Source: an uncultured Pelagibacteraceae bacterium
GTDB lineage: Bacteria > Pseudomonadota > Alphaproteobacteria > Pelagibacterales > Pelagibacteraceae
Assembly: GCA_902622245.1 (NCBI GenBank)
Contig: CACNPC010000005.1
Coordinates: 1 to 64,000, forward strand
Reading direction: 5' to 3'
DNA: 64,000 nt
Below are positions 55,534 to 64,000 of the stretch, piece by piece. Both the position numbers and the translations under genes were made by a program. The notes beneath the pieces are model-generated. The model worked only from the letters and a program-made list of their open reading frames with translations. It was not told the DNA's origin and did not search any database. The stretch's first letter is position 1. Each line of letters opens with the position of its first letter.

Positions 55534-57134
55534 TTAATTTCCTGAGTTATATCCTTTATTTTGCCTGATAAACATATATTTTGATTTTCACTAGTTAAAT
55601 TTTTATTACCGAAATATATACCCGATTCAATATTTATAATCTCGCAGTTAGTTGAAAATTTCCATCCAGAATTCTCAATTTCAATTAGTATAGTTTTGTT
55701 ATCTAGTGTTTTTGTTAATTTAACACCTGGTTCCATATGAAATCTGATATCATATTTTTTTGGTTCCAACTTGTTTTTTGAAATTATTCTATCGGTTCCT
55801 ATCAATTTATTTTTTTCAACGAAATACTCTAAAGACCTTTCATATAAAATTCCGAATTTTTTTAAAAATCCATTATGAGATGCTTTGATTAACCAATAGT
55901 TTTTTTCATTAACAATATTTTTATCACTTATTTTCAAACCATTTTCTAATGTTTTATAGTTTCCATTGTTTCTAAATGAACAACTTGAATGATTATCAAT
56001 TATAAGCGTCGAATGAGAAGCAGTAGATTTTGAAATTAGATTTAATTTATTTTTATAATCCTGAAAGTAGCCAGAATTCGAAATAAGTTTTTTATCTTTA
56101 TAGAAGAATTCAAATGAAAGAGCTCCACTTTGATAGTTATAAGAAAATGTTTTTAGGGGTGAATTTCCAACATCCATTGCAAGAATGCAATTTTTGTTTT
56201 TCAAAATAGCATATCCTCCTACCTCATTATTTGAATTTTTGAACTTATATTTATGAAGTGAAAGATATTTATTAAATTCCTTTAAATCATTTTGATGATT
56301 ACCATTGAATAGTAAACTTTGTTCGATTTCAGAAAAAGCAGAATAAGATTTTCCTAGATAGAAAATTATTTCATCAAGGTACTCAGGTATATCATTAAAA
56401 GACTCCTTTAATATTTCTCTAACAAGAACAAAATATTTTAAATAAAAATTTAATTGTCTAATACTTCTTGTTTTTGGAAAATATTCATCGTCAAAAGAAT
56501 TAATAATAATTTTTCTTAATAATTCTAATCCATAATTTAAAAATTTTTCATTTTCGTATGATAATCCTGTTATTATTATTGCAGTACATCCTAATAATTT
56601 ATCATTAACAGATTGAGATTTGCTTATTTCATTTATTAAATGATTAATTTGTTTGTTTACAGAAAAATTAAATTTATTCTTATATTTTGTGTCACTTTCA
56701 TCGTAAGATAATTTAGAGTTTGCGATCCAAGATATTATTCTCTTTGATAAAATATCAATTTGCCATGTTAATGAATTGTAATCTCGATTTTTTTCAATCC
56801 ATTTAATTATTATTGATTGTGTAATATTTGGTGAAGATTTTAAATCGATACTAAACAACCAATAAAAATTATTAAGTTTATATAAGTTATGCCCACTTAA
56901 TAATTTATTTTCCCAAATATTATCTTTATCTAATTCCTCAATTTTAATTTTTTTTTTATCATATTTAACTAAGCAACTCAGAATGCTTAGACTTGGTCTA
57001 TATGTAATATTATTTATTTCAATTTTCGAAATTTTATTATTATAAAAATTTGATTTTAAGTATAATTTTCTTATTTGATTTTTGGATGTGTTGAAAAATT
57101 CATTTATAAAAGATAAAGAATTTTTTAAATACAT
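55509..57134 (-). CDS. Heparinase II/III-like protein
   Basis: A 541-aa protein with the heparinase II/III family arrangement. A helical N-terminal half has NFYWLFSIDLKSSPN and WQIDILSKRIISWIANSKL, and LLFNGNHQNDLKEF. The C-terminal half is beta-rich (about 300-540). It includes GGYAILKNKNCILAMDVGNSP, ASHSTLIIDNHSS and FHMEPGVKL. The family eliminates uronic acid from polysaccharides or remodels envelope glycans. No clear signal peptide is seen, so location is uncertain. The rpe-heparinase-purH order recurs in alphaproteobacteria, where it has no obvious metabolic link. Confidence 0.85.
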   Translation of the reverse strand: MYLKNSLSFINEFFNTSKNQIRKLYLKSNFYNNKISKIEINNITYRPSLSILSCLVKYDKKKIKIEELDKDNIWENKLLSGHNLYKLNNFYWLFSIDLKSSPNITQSIIIKWIEKNRDYNSLTWQIDILSKRIISWIANSKLSYDESDTKYKNKFNFSVNKQINHLINEISKSQSVNDKLLGCTAIIITGLSYENEKFLNYGLELLRKIIINSFDDEYFPKTRSIRQLNFYLKYFVLVREILKESFNDIPEYLDEIIFYLGKSYSAFSEIEQSLLFNGNHQNDLKEFNKYLSLHKYKFKNSNNEVGGYAILKNKNCILAMDVGNSPLKTFSYNYQSGALSFEFFYKDKKLISNSGYFQDYKNKLNLISKSTASHSTLIIDNHSSCSFRNNGNYKTLENGLKISDKNIVNEKNYWLIKASHNGFLKKFGILYERSLEYFVEKNKLIGTDRIISKNKLEPKKYDIRFHMEPGVKLTKTLDNKTILIEIENSGWKFSTNCEIINIESGIYFGNKNLTSENQNICLSGKIKDITQEIKWVFEKIQ

Positions 57135-57135
57135 C

Positions 57136-57795
57136 TTACATTGATCTTAGCGTTTCTATATTTTTTTTAATATTGCCATTATTTTCATTAAATATAGTTG
57201 TTCCTGAAACCAATATATTTGCTCCTGCTGATATAACTTCTTTTGAATTAGAAAAGTTAATTCCACCATCAACTTCAATATCAAAGTTTAATTTATTATC
57301 TTTTTTTATTTTATGAAGCTTTTTAATTTTTTCAATTACCTCTGGCATAAATTTTTGGCCACCAAATCCTGGATATACACTCATTATTAAGACTAAATCA
57401 ATATCCTTTAAAATTTCTTCTATGATATTTATTTCCGTATTTGGATTTAAAGATATTCCTACTTTTTTCTTTAATTGCTTTATAAGTTGAATTGACTCAA
57501 TTAAATTATTAGTTGCTTCAGGATGAATTGTTATTATATCAGATCCCGCTTCAGCAAAATTTTTAATATATTTATGAACCGGCGAGATCATCAAATGTAC
57601 ATCAAAGGGTAATTTTGTATAATTTCTTAAAGCTTTTATCACTGGGGGACCTATTGTGATGTTTGGAACAAAATGTCCATCCATTACATCAACATGTATC
57701 AAATCTGCACCACCGTCCTCTAGACGTTTAATCTCATTACCTAACTGACTAAAATCTGCTGAGAGTATTGAAGGTGAAATTTGTATATTTTTCAT
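57136..57795 (-). CDS. rpe: Ribulose-phosphate 3-epimerase
   Basis: Interconverts ribulose-5-P and xylulose-5-P. It is 219 aa, a TIM barrel. ISPSILSADFSQLGNEIKRLEDGGADLIHVDVMDGHFVPNITIGPPVI is the conserved opening with metal-binding His/Asp. DVHLMI and LIMSVYPGFGGQKFMPEVIEKI with the second Asp in DIEVDGGIN follow. Followed by the heparinase-like gene after one base. Confidence 0.97.
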   Translation of the reverse strand: MKNIQISPSILSADFSQLGNEIKRLEDGGADLIHVDVMDGHFVPNITIGPPVIKALRNYTKLPFDVHLMISPVHKYIKNFAEAGSDIITIHPEATNNLIESIQLIKQLKKKVGISLNPNTEINIIEEILKDIDLVLIMSVYPGFGGQKFMPEVIEKIKKLHKIKKDNKLNFDIEVDGGINFSNSKEVISAGANILVSGTTIFNENNGNIKKNIETLRSM

Positions 57796-57842
57796 TAATA
57801 AATAAAAACTAGTACTATCAATTTTTAAATATATTTGAATTA

Positions 57843-58178
57843 TTATTTACCAAATACTTTATAAATTTCTGCAGCTATTTCACTTTCTAATGGAAACGAT
57901 AACATTCCCATAACAGAATAACCCATTAAATAGGGCATTAAATAAAATCTAAACATATAAAAAAACCATGCAACATAAAGTGGGACTAACGGTCCTATAA
58001 TGAAACTAGGAGTTATGAATTTAAAAATTTTAATAATTGGATTTGTGTATTTCACAAATACTTTCATAAAAAAGAATTCAGAATCTTCTTTTTGAAAAAT
58101 ATTCATTGCAGATCTTCCAATTAAAGTCCACATAATGATACCTAAAATGTAGTCTATTACTAAAATATATAAAGGCAT
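57843..58178 (-). CDS. Small membrane protein, YggT-like
   Basis: A 111-aa protein with two or three hydrophobic segments. The central FVKYTNPIIKIFKFITP followed by GPLVPLYVAWFFYMFRFYLMPYL resembles the YggT repeat (x-TxPxLxPxRxxIP then a helix). YggT-family proteins have poorly known membrane roles, including ion homeostasis. It lies directly downstream of the acetate-type symporter, after a strong hairpin, so read-through would coexpress it. The call is tentative. Confidence 0.55.
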   Translation of the reverse strand: MPLYILVIDYILGIIMWTLIGRSAMNIFQKEDSEFFFMKVFVKYTNPIIKIFKFITPSFIIGPLVPLYVAWFFYMFRFYLMPYLMGYSVMGMLSFPLESEIAAEIYKVFGK

Positions 58179-58192
58179 TTATCTGAAAAAAT

Positions 58193-58211
58193 GGGGGCGG
58201 TATCCGCCCCC
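58193..58211 (-). terminator. GC-rich hairpin terminator after the symporter
   Basis: GGGGGCGG (58193-58200), loop TAT, and CCGCCCCC (58204-58211) form a perfect 8-bp stem with a 3-base loop. On the minus strand it is followed by A then six T. It should end symporter transcripts or attenuate read-through into the YggT-like gene. An A run flanks the other side too, so weak bidirectional action is possible. Confidence 0.93.
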
Positions 58212-58223
58212 AAAAAGTTTAAT

Positions 58224-60062
58224 TTAGTGTTGCTTACCAAGTATTGTCTTACCTGATGGAACACGAACTTCGTCTACCATTTGCTGTGTAGCTTTATCTG
58301 GTTCTTCAGTCATTAAACTTACTACAACCATTACAACCAAACAGACCGACGCTCCGATTATACCAAAACGTAAATGGTCAATACCTAACCAAGGTGCATT
58401 ACCCATAAACTTAGGATACACATAAATTAGATAAGCTGTTCCTGATGCAAGACCTGCTATCATACCTGCTATTGCTCCTTGCCTTGTTGCTCTCTTCCAC
58501 CATACACCAAGTATTAATGGGAAGAACAATCCTGACATCGCAAAGTCAAATGCCCAAGCAACTGCTCCAAGGATACTAGTGATCCTCATCGATGCAATGT
58601 ATGCTCCAGCGGCACCAATAACTATTAGAAGTGCTCTAGCAACTAACAATCTCTTTCTTACATCCGCTTTTGGATCAATGATTTTGTAATAGATATCATG
58701 TGATAAAGCGTTTGCGATAGCAAGAATTAGACCATCAGCAGTTGACATCGCAGCAGCCATTCCTCCTGCAGCAACTAGTCCAGAGATTACGTATGGTAAT
58801 CCAGCAACTTCAGGAGTTGCTAGTACAACTACGTCACCTCTCATAAACCATTCATTTAACTGAAGAATACCATCTCCATTAAAGTCTGCTATGAAGGCTT
58901 GTTTTACATTAATCCAAGCATTTACCCACTCAATTTGCATAATTTCAGCAATTGGTTTTCCAATAATACCTGTTGGTAAGTTTGGATCTATTAGTGAGAT
59001 TTTGGATAATGTTGCAAGCATTGGCGCTGAAGTATAAAGCAATGCAATAAAGAATAGTGACCATGCCACTGATTTTCTTGCAGCTTTAACACTTGGAGTA
59101 GTGAAGTATCTCATTAAAATGTGTGGTAAAGAAGCTGTTCCTACCATCATACATAATGCTAATGAAATAAACTTCCATGCAGCCATTCCACCTTCTGGCA
59201 CACCTGCGTGTGATACAGCGATAGATTTTAGACCACCTGGTACACCTGCAGCTTTTATATCTGCAGCAGCATTTTTAACTAATCCAAATTGCGATTCAAG
59301 TGCACCTAATCTAGCCACTTCCTCACCTAACATAAAGTGTGGAAAGAAACCAAATCCAGATTTGTTACTAATCCAGAATACTGGAATTAGATAAGCAATA
59401 ATCAATACTATGTATTGTGCAACCTGTGTCCAAGTTACCGCTCTCATTCCGCCCAGCATTGAACAAAGTAAAATACTTACTAGTCCAACCCAAACTCCTA
59501 ATTCAAATGGAATACTTAGTGCTCTAGATGCAATTGTTCCTGTTGCGTTAATTTGAGCTGTTACATATGTGAAAGATGCCAATGTTAAAACAACTACAGC
59601 ACAGAACCTTGCAAAGTTTCCGCCGTATCTTGTTCCAATGAAATCTGGCACAGTATAACATCCAAATTTTCTTAAGTATGGTGCTAAAAGTGATGATACT
59701 AAAACGTAACCCCCAGTCCATCCGACTAAGAAAGCCATATAAGTATAACCACCAAAGTAAATACCACCAGCCATTGCAACGAATGATGCACCTGACATCC
59801 AGTCAGCTGCAGTTGCCATTCCGTTAAAGACTGTTGGCACCTGTCTTCCAGCAACATAATAAGCGTCGACTTGTACAGTTCTAGATAGATATCCAATTAT
59901 GGCATATATGCAGACTGTAAAGGCGACAAACAAAATACCAATTGTTTTAGCGGTCATACCTGCTTGCTCTGCTATTGCCATCAAAATGATGAATATGAAG
60001 AAGCCCCCAGTATATGTCCCGTAAATTTTTGGTAGGTTGTCAATAAAATTGCCTTTAAACAT
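58224..60062 (-). CDS. Sodium:solute symporter, acetate-permease-like (SSS large subunit)
   Basis: A 612-aa SSS-family symporter with about 13 transmembrane segments. Marks are DAYYVAGRQVPTVFNGMATAADWMSGASFVAMAGGIYFGG and FGCYTVPDFIGTRYGG, plus VAAGGMAAAMSTADGLILAIANALSHDIY with the Na+-binding Ser/Thr. It starts exactly at the stop of the small DUF4212 subunit, the usual two-gene module. Proximity to acs suggests acetate or other short carboxylate uptake; the substrate is inferred. Confidence 0.92.
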   Translation of the reverse strand: MFKGNFIDNLPKIYGTYTGGFFIFIILMAIAEQAGMTAKTIGILFVAFTVCIYAIIGYLSRTVQVDAYYVAGRQVPTVFNGMATAADWMSGASFVAMAGGIYFGGYTYMAFLVGWTGGYVLVSSLLAPYLRKFGCYTVPDFIGTRYGGNFARFCAVVVLTLASFTYVTAQINATGTIASRALSIPFELGVWVGLVSILLCSMLGGMRAVTWTQVAQYIVLIIAYLIPVFWISNKSGFGFFPHFMLGEEVARLGALESQFGLVKNAAADIKAAGVPGGLKSIAVSHAGVPEGGMAAWKFISLALCMMVGTASLPHILMRYFTTPSVKAARKSVAWSLFFIALLYTSAPMLATLSKISLIDPNLPTGIIGKPIAEIMQIEWVNAWINVKQAFIADFNGDGILQLNEWFMRGDVVVLATPEVAGLPYVISGLVAAGGMAAAMSTADGLILAIANALSHDIYYKIIDPKADVRKRLLVARALLIVIGAAGAYIASMRITSILGAVAWAFDFAMSGLFFPLILGVWWKRATRQGAIAGMIAGLASGTAYLIYVYPKFMGNAPWLGIDHLRFGIIGASVCLVVMVVVSLMTEEPDKATQQMVDEVRVPSGKTILGKQH

Positions 60063-60319
60063 TAATCATCCTCCTTTTCGGTAAAACCAAACTCTTCATC
60101 GATTTTTTCCTGTCTATTTGCAAACCAAAAAATTAGGACCACAAATGCAATGATGGAACCTTGCGCACACATGTAATACGCTAATGGATATCCCATAAAA
60201 CTTGAAGTGTTTAGGTCAGAACCAAACATGAAGATCAGATAACCGAAAACAAACCAAATAATTAATGTAATAATCATTAATCCTTTGGTTTTTTCCCAGT
60301 GCTTTTCTTTGTTTGACAT
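60062..60319 (-). CDS. Symporter small subunit (DUF4212)
   Basis: An 85-aa two-helix membrane protein reading KGLMIITLIIWFVFGYLIFMFG, then GYPLAYYMCAQGSIIAFVVLIFWFANRQEKIDEEFGF. This is the DUF4212 small subunit that accompanies VC2705-type symporters. A strong GGGAGG ribosome-binding site lies about eight bases upstream. The stop and the large-subunit start share one base (TAATG). Confidence 0.94.
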   Translation of the reverse strand: MSNKEKHWEKTKGLMIITLIIWFVFGYLIFMFGSDLNTSSFMGYPLAYYMCAQGSIIAFVVLIFWFANRQEKIDEEFGFTEKEDD

Positions 60320-60430
60320 TATTTTAATCCTCCCTATAGGTTAAAGATATAATTCATACTCATTTAAAGTGATATTTAAAGGGTAAAAAATGGCATATAT
60401 TTATAGTAAAAGTTGTAATATCGGTTCTAA

Positions 60431-61060
60431 ATGGGCATCAAATACAAATTAAAGCTCAAAGATTTAAAATTTGAGTATTTAAAGGAATATTTCATTCCAT
60501 TCTTAAAATATTTTAAAAAAACAAAAAAAATTGAAAACTATTCTGACTTAAAAGAATTTATCCAAAAAAAATCTGCATGGGTAAGTCAAGTAACTCTTTA
60601 TGGATATCTGAAAACTAGAATGGGGGCAAAATATGTATTGATGTTTGAAGATGAAATATTTTTAGGTTCGATTAACAAAGCTAAATGGAATATTTATTCA
60701 ACTGCATTACAGGATTTAACTTTTTATACAATCTCTTTTTTAAAAAATATCAGAAATCAACATGATACTGAAAAAGCAAATGAAATTTATTTTGAAATTT
60801 TGGATAATGAACTTCAGAAAAATGAAATGCCAAAGGAAATATATGAAAATGCAAAAAAAAATTTTCTTGAAAGATATGAAAAAATTAATTGGAATGAATA
60901 TCATGAGTCATTACCATTTAATACCAGCGCGCTATCATTATATGAATGGTCCCCAATCGCTGAAGAATTAAAATCTTTAGACAAAAAAATAGTTTTGAAT
61001 TCTATGATACTGAAATGGGATAATGTTAAAAAGGAATTTATAGAATTAATAAATTTTTAG
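60431..61060 (+). CDS. Conserved hypothetical protein beside acs
   Basis: I do not recognise this 209-aa protein. It is soluble with a basic N-terminus, no signal peptide, and many aromatic residues: [15 protein letters not shown] near 16-30, [27 protein letters not shown] near 48-74, and [15 protein letters not shown] near 92-106. C-terminal blocks are [21 protein letters not shown] and [11 protein letters not shown]. It lies between the divergent symporter and convergent acs genes and shares a TTAG stop with acs. A link to acetate metabolism is only positional. Confidence 0.8.
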   Translation: MGIKYKLKLKDLKFEYLKEYFIPFLKYFKKTKKIENYSDLKEFIQKKSAWVSQVTLYGYLKTRMGAKYVLMFEDEIFLGSINKAKWNIYSTALQDLTFYTISFLKNIRNQHDTEKANEIYFEILDNELQKNEMPKEIYENAKKNFLERYEKINWNEYHESLPFNTSALSLYEWSPIAEELKSLDKKIVLNSMILKWDNVKKEFIELINF

Positions 61061-63078
61061 GTATTTTTTCTATTTTCAACTAAACTTTTTACAACACTTG
61101 GATCTGCCAAAGTTGTTGTATCACCTAATTGATCATGTTCATTTGCTGCAATTTTTCTTAGAATTCTTCTCATAATCTTACCAGATCTAGTCTTTGGAAG
61201 CCCAGGTGAAAATTGTATTAAATCTGGTGTAGCTATTGGACCAATTTGTTTCCTAACCCACAGCTTTAAATCTCTCTCCAAATCTAAAGTTGATTTTTCA
61301 CCTACATTTAAAGTGACATAACAATATAAACCATTACCTTTAATATCATGCGGATATCCAACGACTGCAGCCTCTGCAACTTTTGGATGAGCTACAAAGG
61401 CACTTTCTATTTCGGCAGTTCCAAGATTATGTCCTGAAACAATAATTACATCATCAACTCTTCCTGTAATCCAGTAATATCCATCTTTATCTCTTCTACA
61501 TCCATCTCCTGTAAAATATTTTCCATCAAATTGAGAAAAATAAGTATCAATAAATCTTTGATGATCACCATAAACCGTCCGCATCTGACCAGGCCAAGAT
61601 TGTGCTATACACAAACGACCTTCAGCTTCTCCTTTTAAAACTTTTCCTTCTTTATTCATTATTACTGGTTTAATCCCATAAAATGGTTTTGTTGCTGAAC
61701 CTGGTTTTAAATTTATAGCACCTGTTTGTGGACTAATTAATATTCCACCAGTTTCAGTTTGCCACCAAGTATCAACAATCGGACAATTAGAATCTCCAAC
61801 AGTTTTATAATACCACTCCCATGCTTCAGGATTGATCGGCTCACCTACGGTTCCTAACAATTTCAACGATTTTCTTGATGTTTTCTTAACGGGTTTATCA
61901 CCTTCTCTCATTAAAGCTCTTATTGCTGTTGGGGCAGTATAAAAAATATTCACTTTATACTTATCAACGATTTGCCACCATCTTGAACTATCAGGATAAG
62001 TTGGAATTCCTTCAAACATTATTGTTGTTGCACCATTTGATAGTGGACCATAAATAATATAACTATGACCAGTTACCCAACCAATGTCAGCTGTACACCA
62101 ATATATATCTTTAGGTTTATAATTGAATATATATTGATGGGTCATTGAAGCATAAACCATGTAACCACCCGTCGTGTGCATTACACCTTTTGGTTTACCA
62201 GTTGATCCCGATGTATATAAAATAAATAAAGGATCTTCTGCATTCATTTCTTCAGGTTCACATTTATTCGAAACTTTTTTTGTTAACTCGTGATACCAAA
62301 CGTCTCTTCGTTCATCCCAATTAATTCTATTACCTGTTCTTTTGACAACTACACATTTTTTTACATTTGGACAATTTACTAAAGCCTCGTCAGCAATTGA
62401 TTTTAGAGGTATTATTTTTCCACCTCTTACTCCTTCGTCAGCTGTAATTAAATAATCAGACTCACAATCATTTATTCTTCCAGAAATACTATCAGGGGAA
62501 AAGCCTCCAAAAATTATTGAATGCACCGCTCCTATTCTCGCACAAGCTAACATAGTGTATGCTAATTCAGGTATCATGGTAAGGTAAATTGTAACTCGGT
62601 CTCCTTTTTTAACTCCCAATTCTTTAAGTCCATTTGCAGCTTTTGAAACTTCTTTGTGCAATTCCTTATAAGAAATTTTCTTTTGAACTTTTGGATCATC
62701 ACCAACCCATATAATTGCAGTTTTGTCTTTATTTTTTTTTAAGTGTCTATCAATACAATTTGCTGAAGCATTAAGAGTACCATCATAAAACCATTTTATT
62801 TTAACATCTGATTTACTATATTTGACATCTTTAATTTTTGTATATGGTTTTATCCAATTAATTCTTTTTCCTTCTTTTTTCCAGAAACCATCATTATCTT
62901 TTATTGAAGCTTTATATTTTTTTTCGTACTGAGATTTATTTACTAGAGCTTTGCTAATCCAGTCTTTCTTTGTTCTATATATAAGCTCTTTTTCTTGCTT
63001 TGGCGCAAAAGACTTTACTTTAGATTTCTTTTTAGTGATTACTTTTTTCTTTTTTTTTTTAGTTTTTTTTTTTGGCAT
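61057..63078 (-). CDS. acs: Acetyl-CoA synthetase with lysine-rich N-terminal extension
   Basis: Converts acetate, ATP and CoA to acetyl-CoA. It is 673 aa. The usual domain starts around residue 30. [20 protein letters not shown], the P-loop [42 protein letters not shown] and [10 protein letters not shown] are present. The regulatory/catalytic Lys is in [18 protein letters not shown]. Residues 1-30 are an unusual Lys-rich segment (M-P-K-K-K-T then K runs). Its coding DNA contains two 11-base homopolymer A runs (T on the plus strand at 63050-63060 and 63063-63073). No other in-frame ATG gives a shorter start. Ribosome-binding sequence is weak. Confidence 0.96.
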   Translation of the reverse strand: MPKKKTKKKKKKVITKKKSKVKSFAPKQEKELIYRTKKDWISKALVNKSQYEKKYKASIKDNDGFWKKEGKRINWIKPYTKIKDVKYSKSDVKIKWFYDGTLNASANCIDRHLKKNKDKTAIIWVGDDPKVQKKISYKELHKEVSKAANGLKELGVKKGDRVTIYLTMIPELAYTMLACARIGAVHSIIFGGFSPDSISGRINDCESDYLITADEGVRGGKIIPLKSIADEALVNCPNVKKCVVVKRTGNRINWDERRDVWYHELTKKVSNKCEPEEMNAEDPLFILYTSGSTGKPKGVMHTTGGYMVYASMTHQYIFNYKPKDIYWCTADIGWVTGHSYIIYGPLSNGATTIMFEGIPTYPDSSRWWQIVDKYKVNIFYTAPTAIRALMREGDKPVKKTSRKSLKLLGTVGEPINPEAWEWYYKTVGDSNCPIVDTWWQTETGGILISPQTGAINLKPGSATKPFYGIKPVIMNKEGKVLKGEAEGRLCIAQSWPGQMRTVYGDHQRFIDTYFSQFDGKYFTGDGCRRDKDGYYWITGRVDDVIIVSGHNLGTAEIESAFVAHPKVAEAAVVGYPHDIKGNGLYCYVTLNVGEKSTLDLERDLKLWVRKQIGPIATPDLIQFSPGLPKTRSGKIMRRILRKIAANEHDQLGDTTTLADPSVVKSLVENRKNT

Positions 63079-63092
63079 TGGTTATAAATTTT

Positions 63093-63509
63093 TTAGATAC
63101 TACCCATCTTCAAAATAATTTTCCAGCATTTAGTGTCAATTGGCATGACAGACAGTCTACTTTGTTTTATTAATGCAATATCTTTTAAATCTTTATTTTT
63201 TTTGATGTTTTCAAGAGAAACAGGTGTTTTTAGTTTACTTTTATACTTAACTTTTACTGCTACAAATCGCTTATCTTTATCTGTTGGGTCTATAAATGCT
63301 GTTTTAATTACTTCAACAATTCCAACGATCTCTTTACCAATATTTGAATGGTAAAAAAAACAAAGGTCACCTATTTTCATTTTTTTTAAATTATTAGCTG
63401 CTTGATAATTTCTAACCCCATCCCAATCTACTCCTTTATCACCGGCCTGAATTTGTTGATCTATTGACCAGACATTGGGTTCAGATTTAAGTAAAAAATA
63501 TGACTTCAT
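63093..63509 (-). CDS. EVE-domain protein
   Basis: A 138-aa PUA-like EVE domain protein. The opening SYFLLKSEPNVWSIDQQIQAG, the GVDWDGVRNYQAANNLKKMKIGDLCFFYHSN block and EIVGIVEVIKTAF are diagnostic, ending RLSVMPI and KILKMG. EVE domains bind modified bases (for example methylcytosine or tRNA-related) in other proteins; the ligand here is unknown. It follows acs in the reverse direction by 14 bases. Confidence 0.94.
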   Translation of the reverse strand: MKSYFLLKSEPNVWSIDQQIQAGDKGVDWDGVRNYQAANNLKKMKIGDLCFFYHSNIGKEIVGIVEVIKTAFIDPTDKDKRFVAVKVKYKSKLKTPVSLENIKKNKDLKDIALIKQSRLSVMPIDTKCWKIILKMGSI

Positions 63510-63523
63510 TATATTTCTAATTT

Positions 63524-64000
63524 TTAATCAAGTGTAAATTTTTCTTTGTAATTTAATTTTAGTTTTTTATTTTGTTTTTTTTTATCTAATATAAAATTAC
63601 CTAATATTAAATAATCAAGCTCTGTTCCCATAAAACATCTAAATGCATCAGTTGGACTATTCACTATGGGTTCGCCTCTTACATTAAATGATGTATTGAT
63701 AATTACTGGACAACCTGTTTTTTCTTTAAATTTAAAAATTAAATCATAGTAATGTTTGTTTTTTAATTTGCTTACTGTTTGTATCCTTGCTGAGTAATCT
63801 ACATGCGTAACAGCTGGAATCTCTGACCTTTTTACATTTAATTTCTCTATTCCAAAAAGATTTTCTTCGTTTTTACTAATATTTATTTTTCTTTTTGTAT
63901 TTATATCAGCAACTAAAAGCATGTATGGACTTTCCGTGCTCATATCAAACCATTCATTTAAATCTTCTATTAAAACCGATGGAGCAAATGGCCTAAAACT
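63524..64000 (-). CDS. Carbamoyltransferase (NodU/CmcH family), N-terminal part beyond window
   Basis: C-terminal ~158 residues of a carbamoyltransferase, open to the window edge. The frame upstream of the Met at 63943 continues as RPFAPSVLIEDLNEWFD before ESPYM, so that Met is internal. VTHVDYSARIQTV, CPVIINTSFNVRGEPIVNSPTDAFRCF and LDYLILGNFIL match the C-terminal TobZ/NodU domain. Such enzymes carbamoylate sugars, antibiotics or glycans. The usual length is ~570-600 aa. The neighbours beyond the edge are needed to judge whether it belongs to a surface-polysaccharide region. Confidence 0.92.
   Translation of the reverse strand, partial: SFRPFAPSVLIEDLNEWFDMSTESPYMLLVADINTKRKINISKNEENLFGIEKLNVKRSEIPAVTHVDYSARIQTVSKLKNKHYYDLIFKFKEKTGCPVIINTSFNVRGEPIVNSPTDAFRCFMGTELDYLILGNFILDKKKQNKKLKLNYKEKFTLD

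Noticed and set aside
60320..60430. Gap between the symporter small subunit and the unknown gene examined for a riboswitch
   Set aside because: Only a strong ribosome-binding site is clear; I could not fold a convincing aptamer by eye.
1..64000. CRISPR arrays, IS elements, prophage, toxin-antitoxin or restriction genes
   Set aside because: No spaced repeats, transposases, integrases or such gene pairs were seen anywhere in the window.

Overview
The window is AT-rich (roughly 30% GC by eye), densely packed chromosomal DNA, almost certainly from a SAR11-type alphaproteobacterium (Candidatus Pelagibacter or a close relative). The basis is the protein families, the strongly A/T-ending codons, lysine/asparagine/isoleucine-rich proteins, very short or negative intergenic distances, and an alphaproteobacterial replication-origin gene order. 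No gene-free stretch longer than 300 bases exists. No rRNA, IS element, prophage or CRISPR array was seen; one tRNA is present.

Layout. 1-10.5 kb: end of murJ, malic enzyme (maeB), a BON lipoprotein, rsmI, an LpoA-like periplasmic protein, rdgB, then grpE-dnaK-dnaJ. 10.5-17.3 kb: a secreted polysaccharide-lyase-like protein, dapB-nth-PfkB kinase, a 38-residue ArfA-like ribosome-rescue gene coupled to a winged-helix regulator, a YkuD protein, yggS, a ThiE-like protein, a strong terminator, and the major porin. 17.4-32.3 kb: DUF3576 lipoprotein, leuS-lptE-holA, then the origin-proximal block parB-parA-rsmG-mnmG-mnmE (with a perfect parS), a sulfotransferase, rho, and hemJ-hemH-hemE. 32.3-32.6 kb: candidate oriC, in the hemE/ppsR gap as in Caulobacter. 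32.6-40.5 kb: ppsR-maf-aroE-SDR-coaE-dnaQ, secB-fxsA, Tim44-like, Smr, hslUV. 40.6-44.7 kb: hisB-hisH-(secreted lyase-like)-hisA-hisF-hisE. 44.7-47.5 kb: a TRAP transporter. 47.6-53.4 kb: an orphan pilin, HIT and GNAT proteins, lolA, ftsK, a UbiH-like oxidase and a LON-domain protein. 53.5-57.8 kb: tRNA-Gly(GCC), phhB, purH, heparinase II/III-like, rpe. 57.8-63.5 kb: YggT-like protein, an acetate-type Na+ symporter with its small subunit, an unknown conserved protein, acs, EVE protein. The right edge holds the C-terminus of a carbamoyltransferase.

Genes that appear to work together: chromosome segregation and replication (parAB, parS, oriC, holA, dnaQ, ftsK); protein quality control (grpE-dnaK-dnaJ, hslUV, secB, ArfA-like); heme (hemJ-H-E); histidine (hisBHAFE); organic acid and acetate use (TRAP, symporter, acs, maeB, ppsR).

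The most distinctive observations are the tiny ArfA-like gene overlapping both neighbours, the repeated use of a shared 4-bp stop (TTAA, TTAG or CTAA) at convergent gene ends, a lyase-like gene embedded in the his operon, the parS/oriC arrangement, an altered Fe-S cysteine spacing in Nth, and a K-to-S change in the LeuRS KMSKS motif. I found no clear new multi-gene defence or mobile system.
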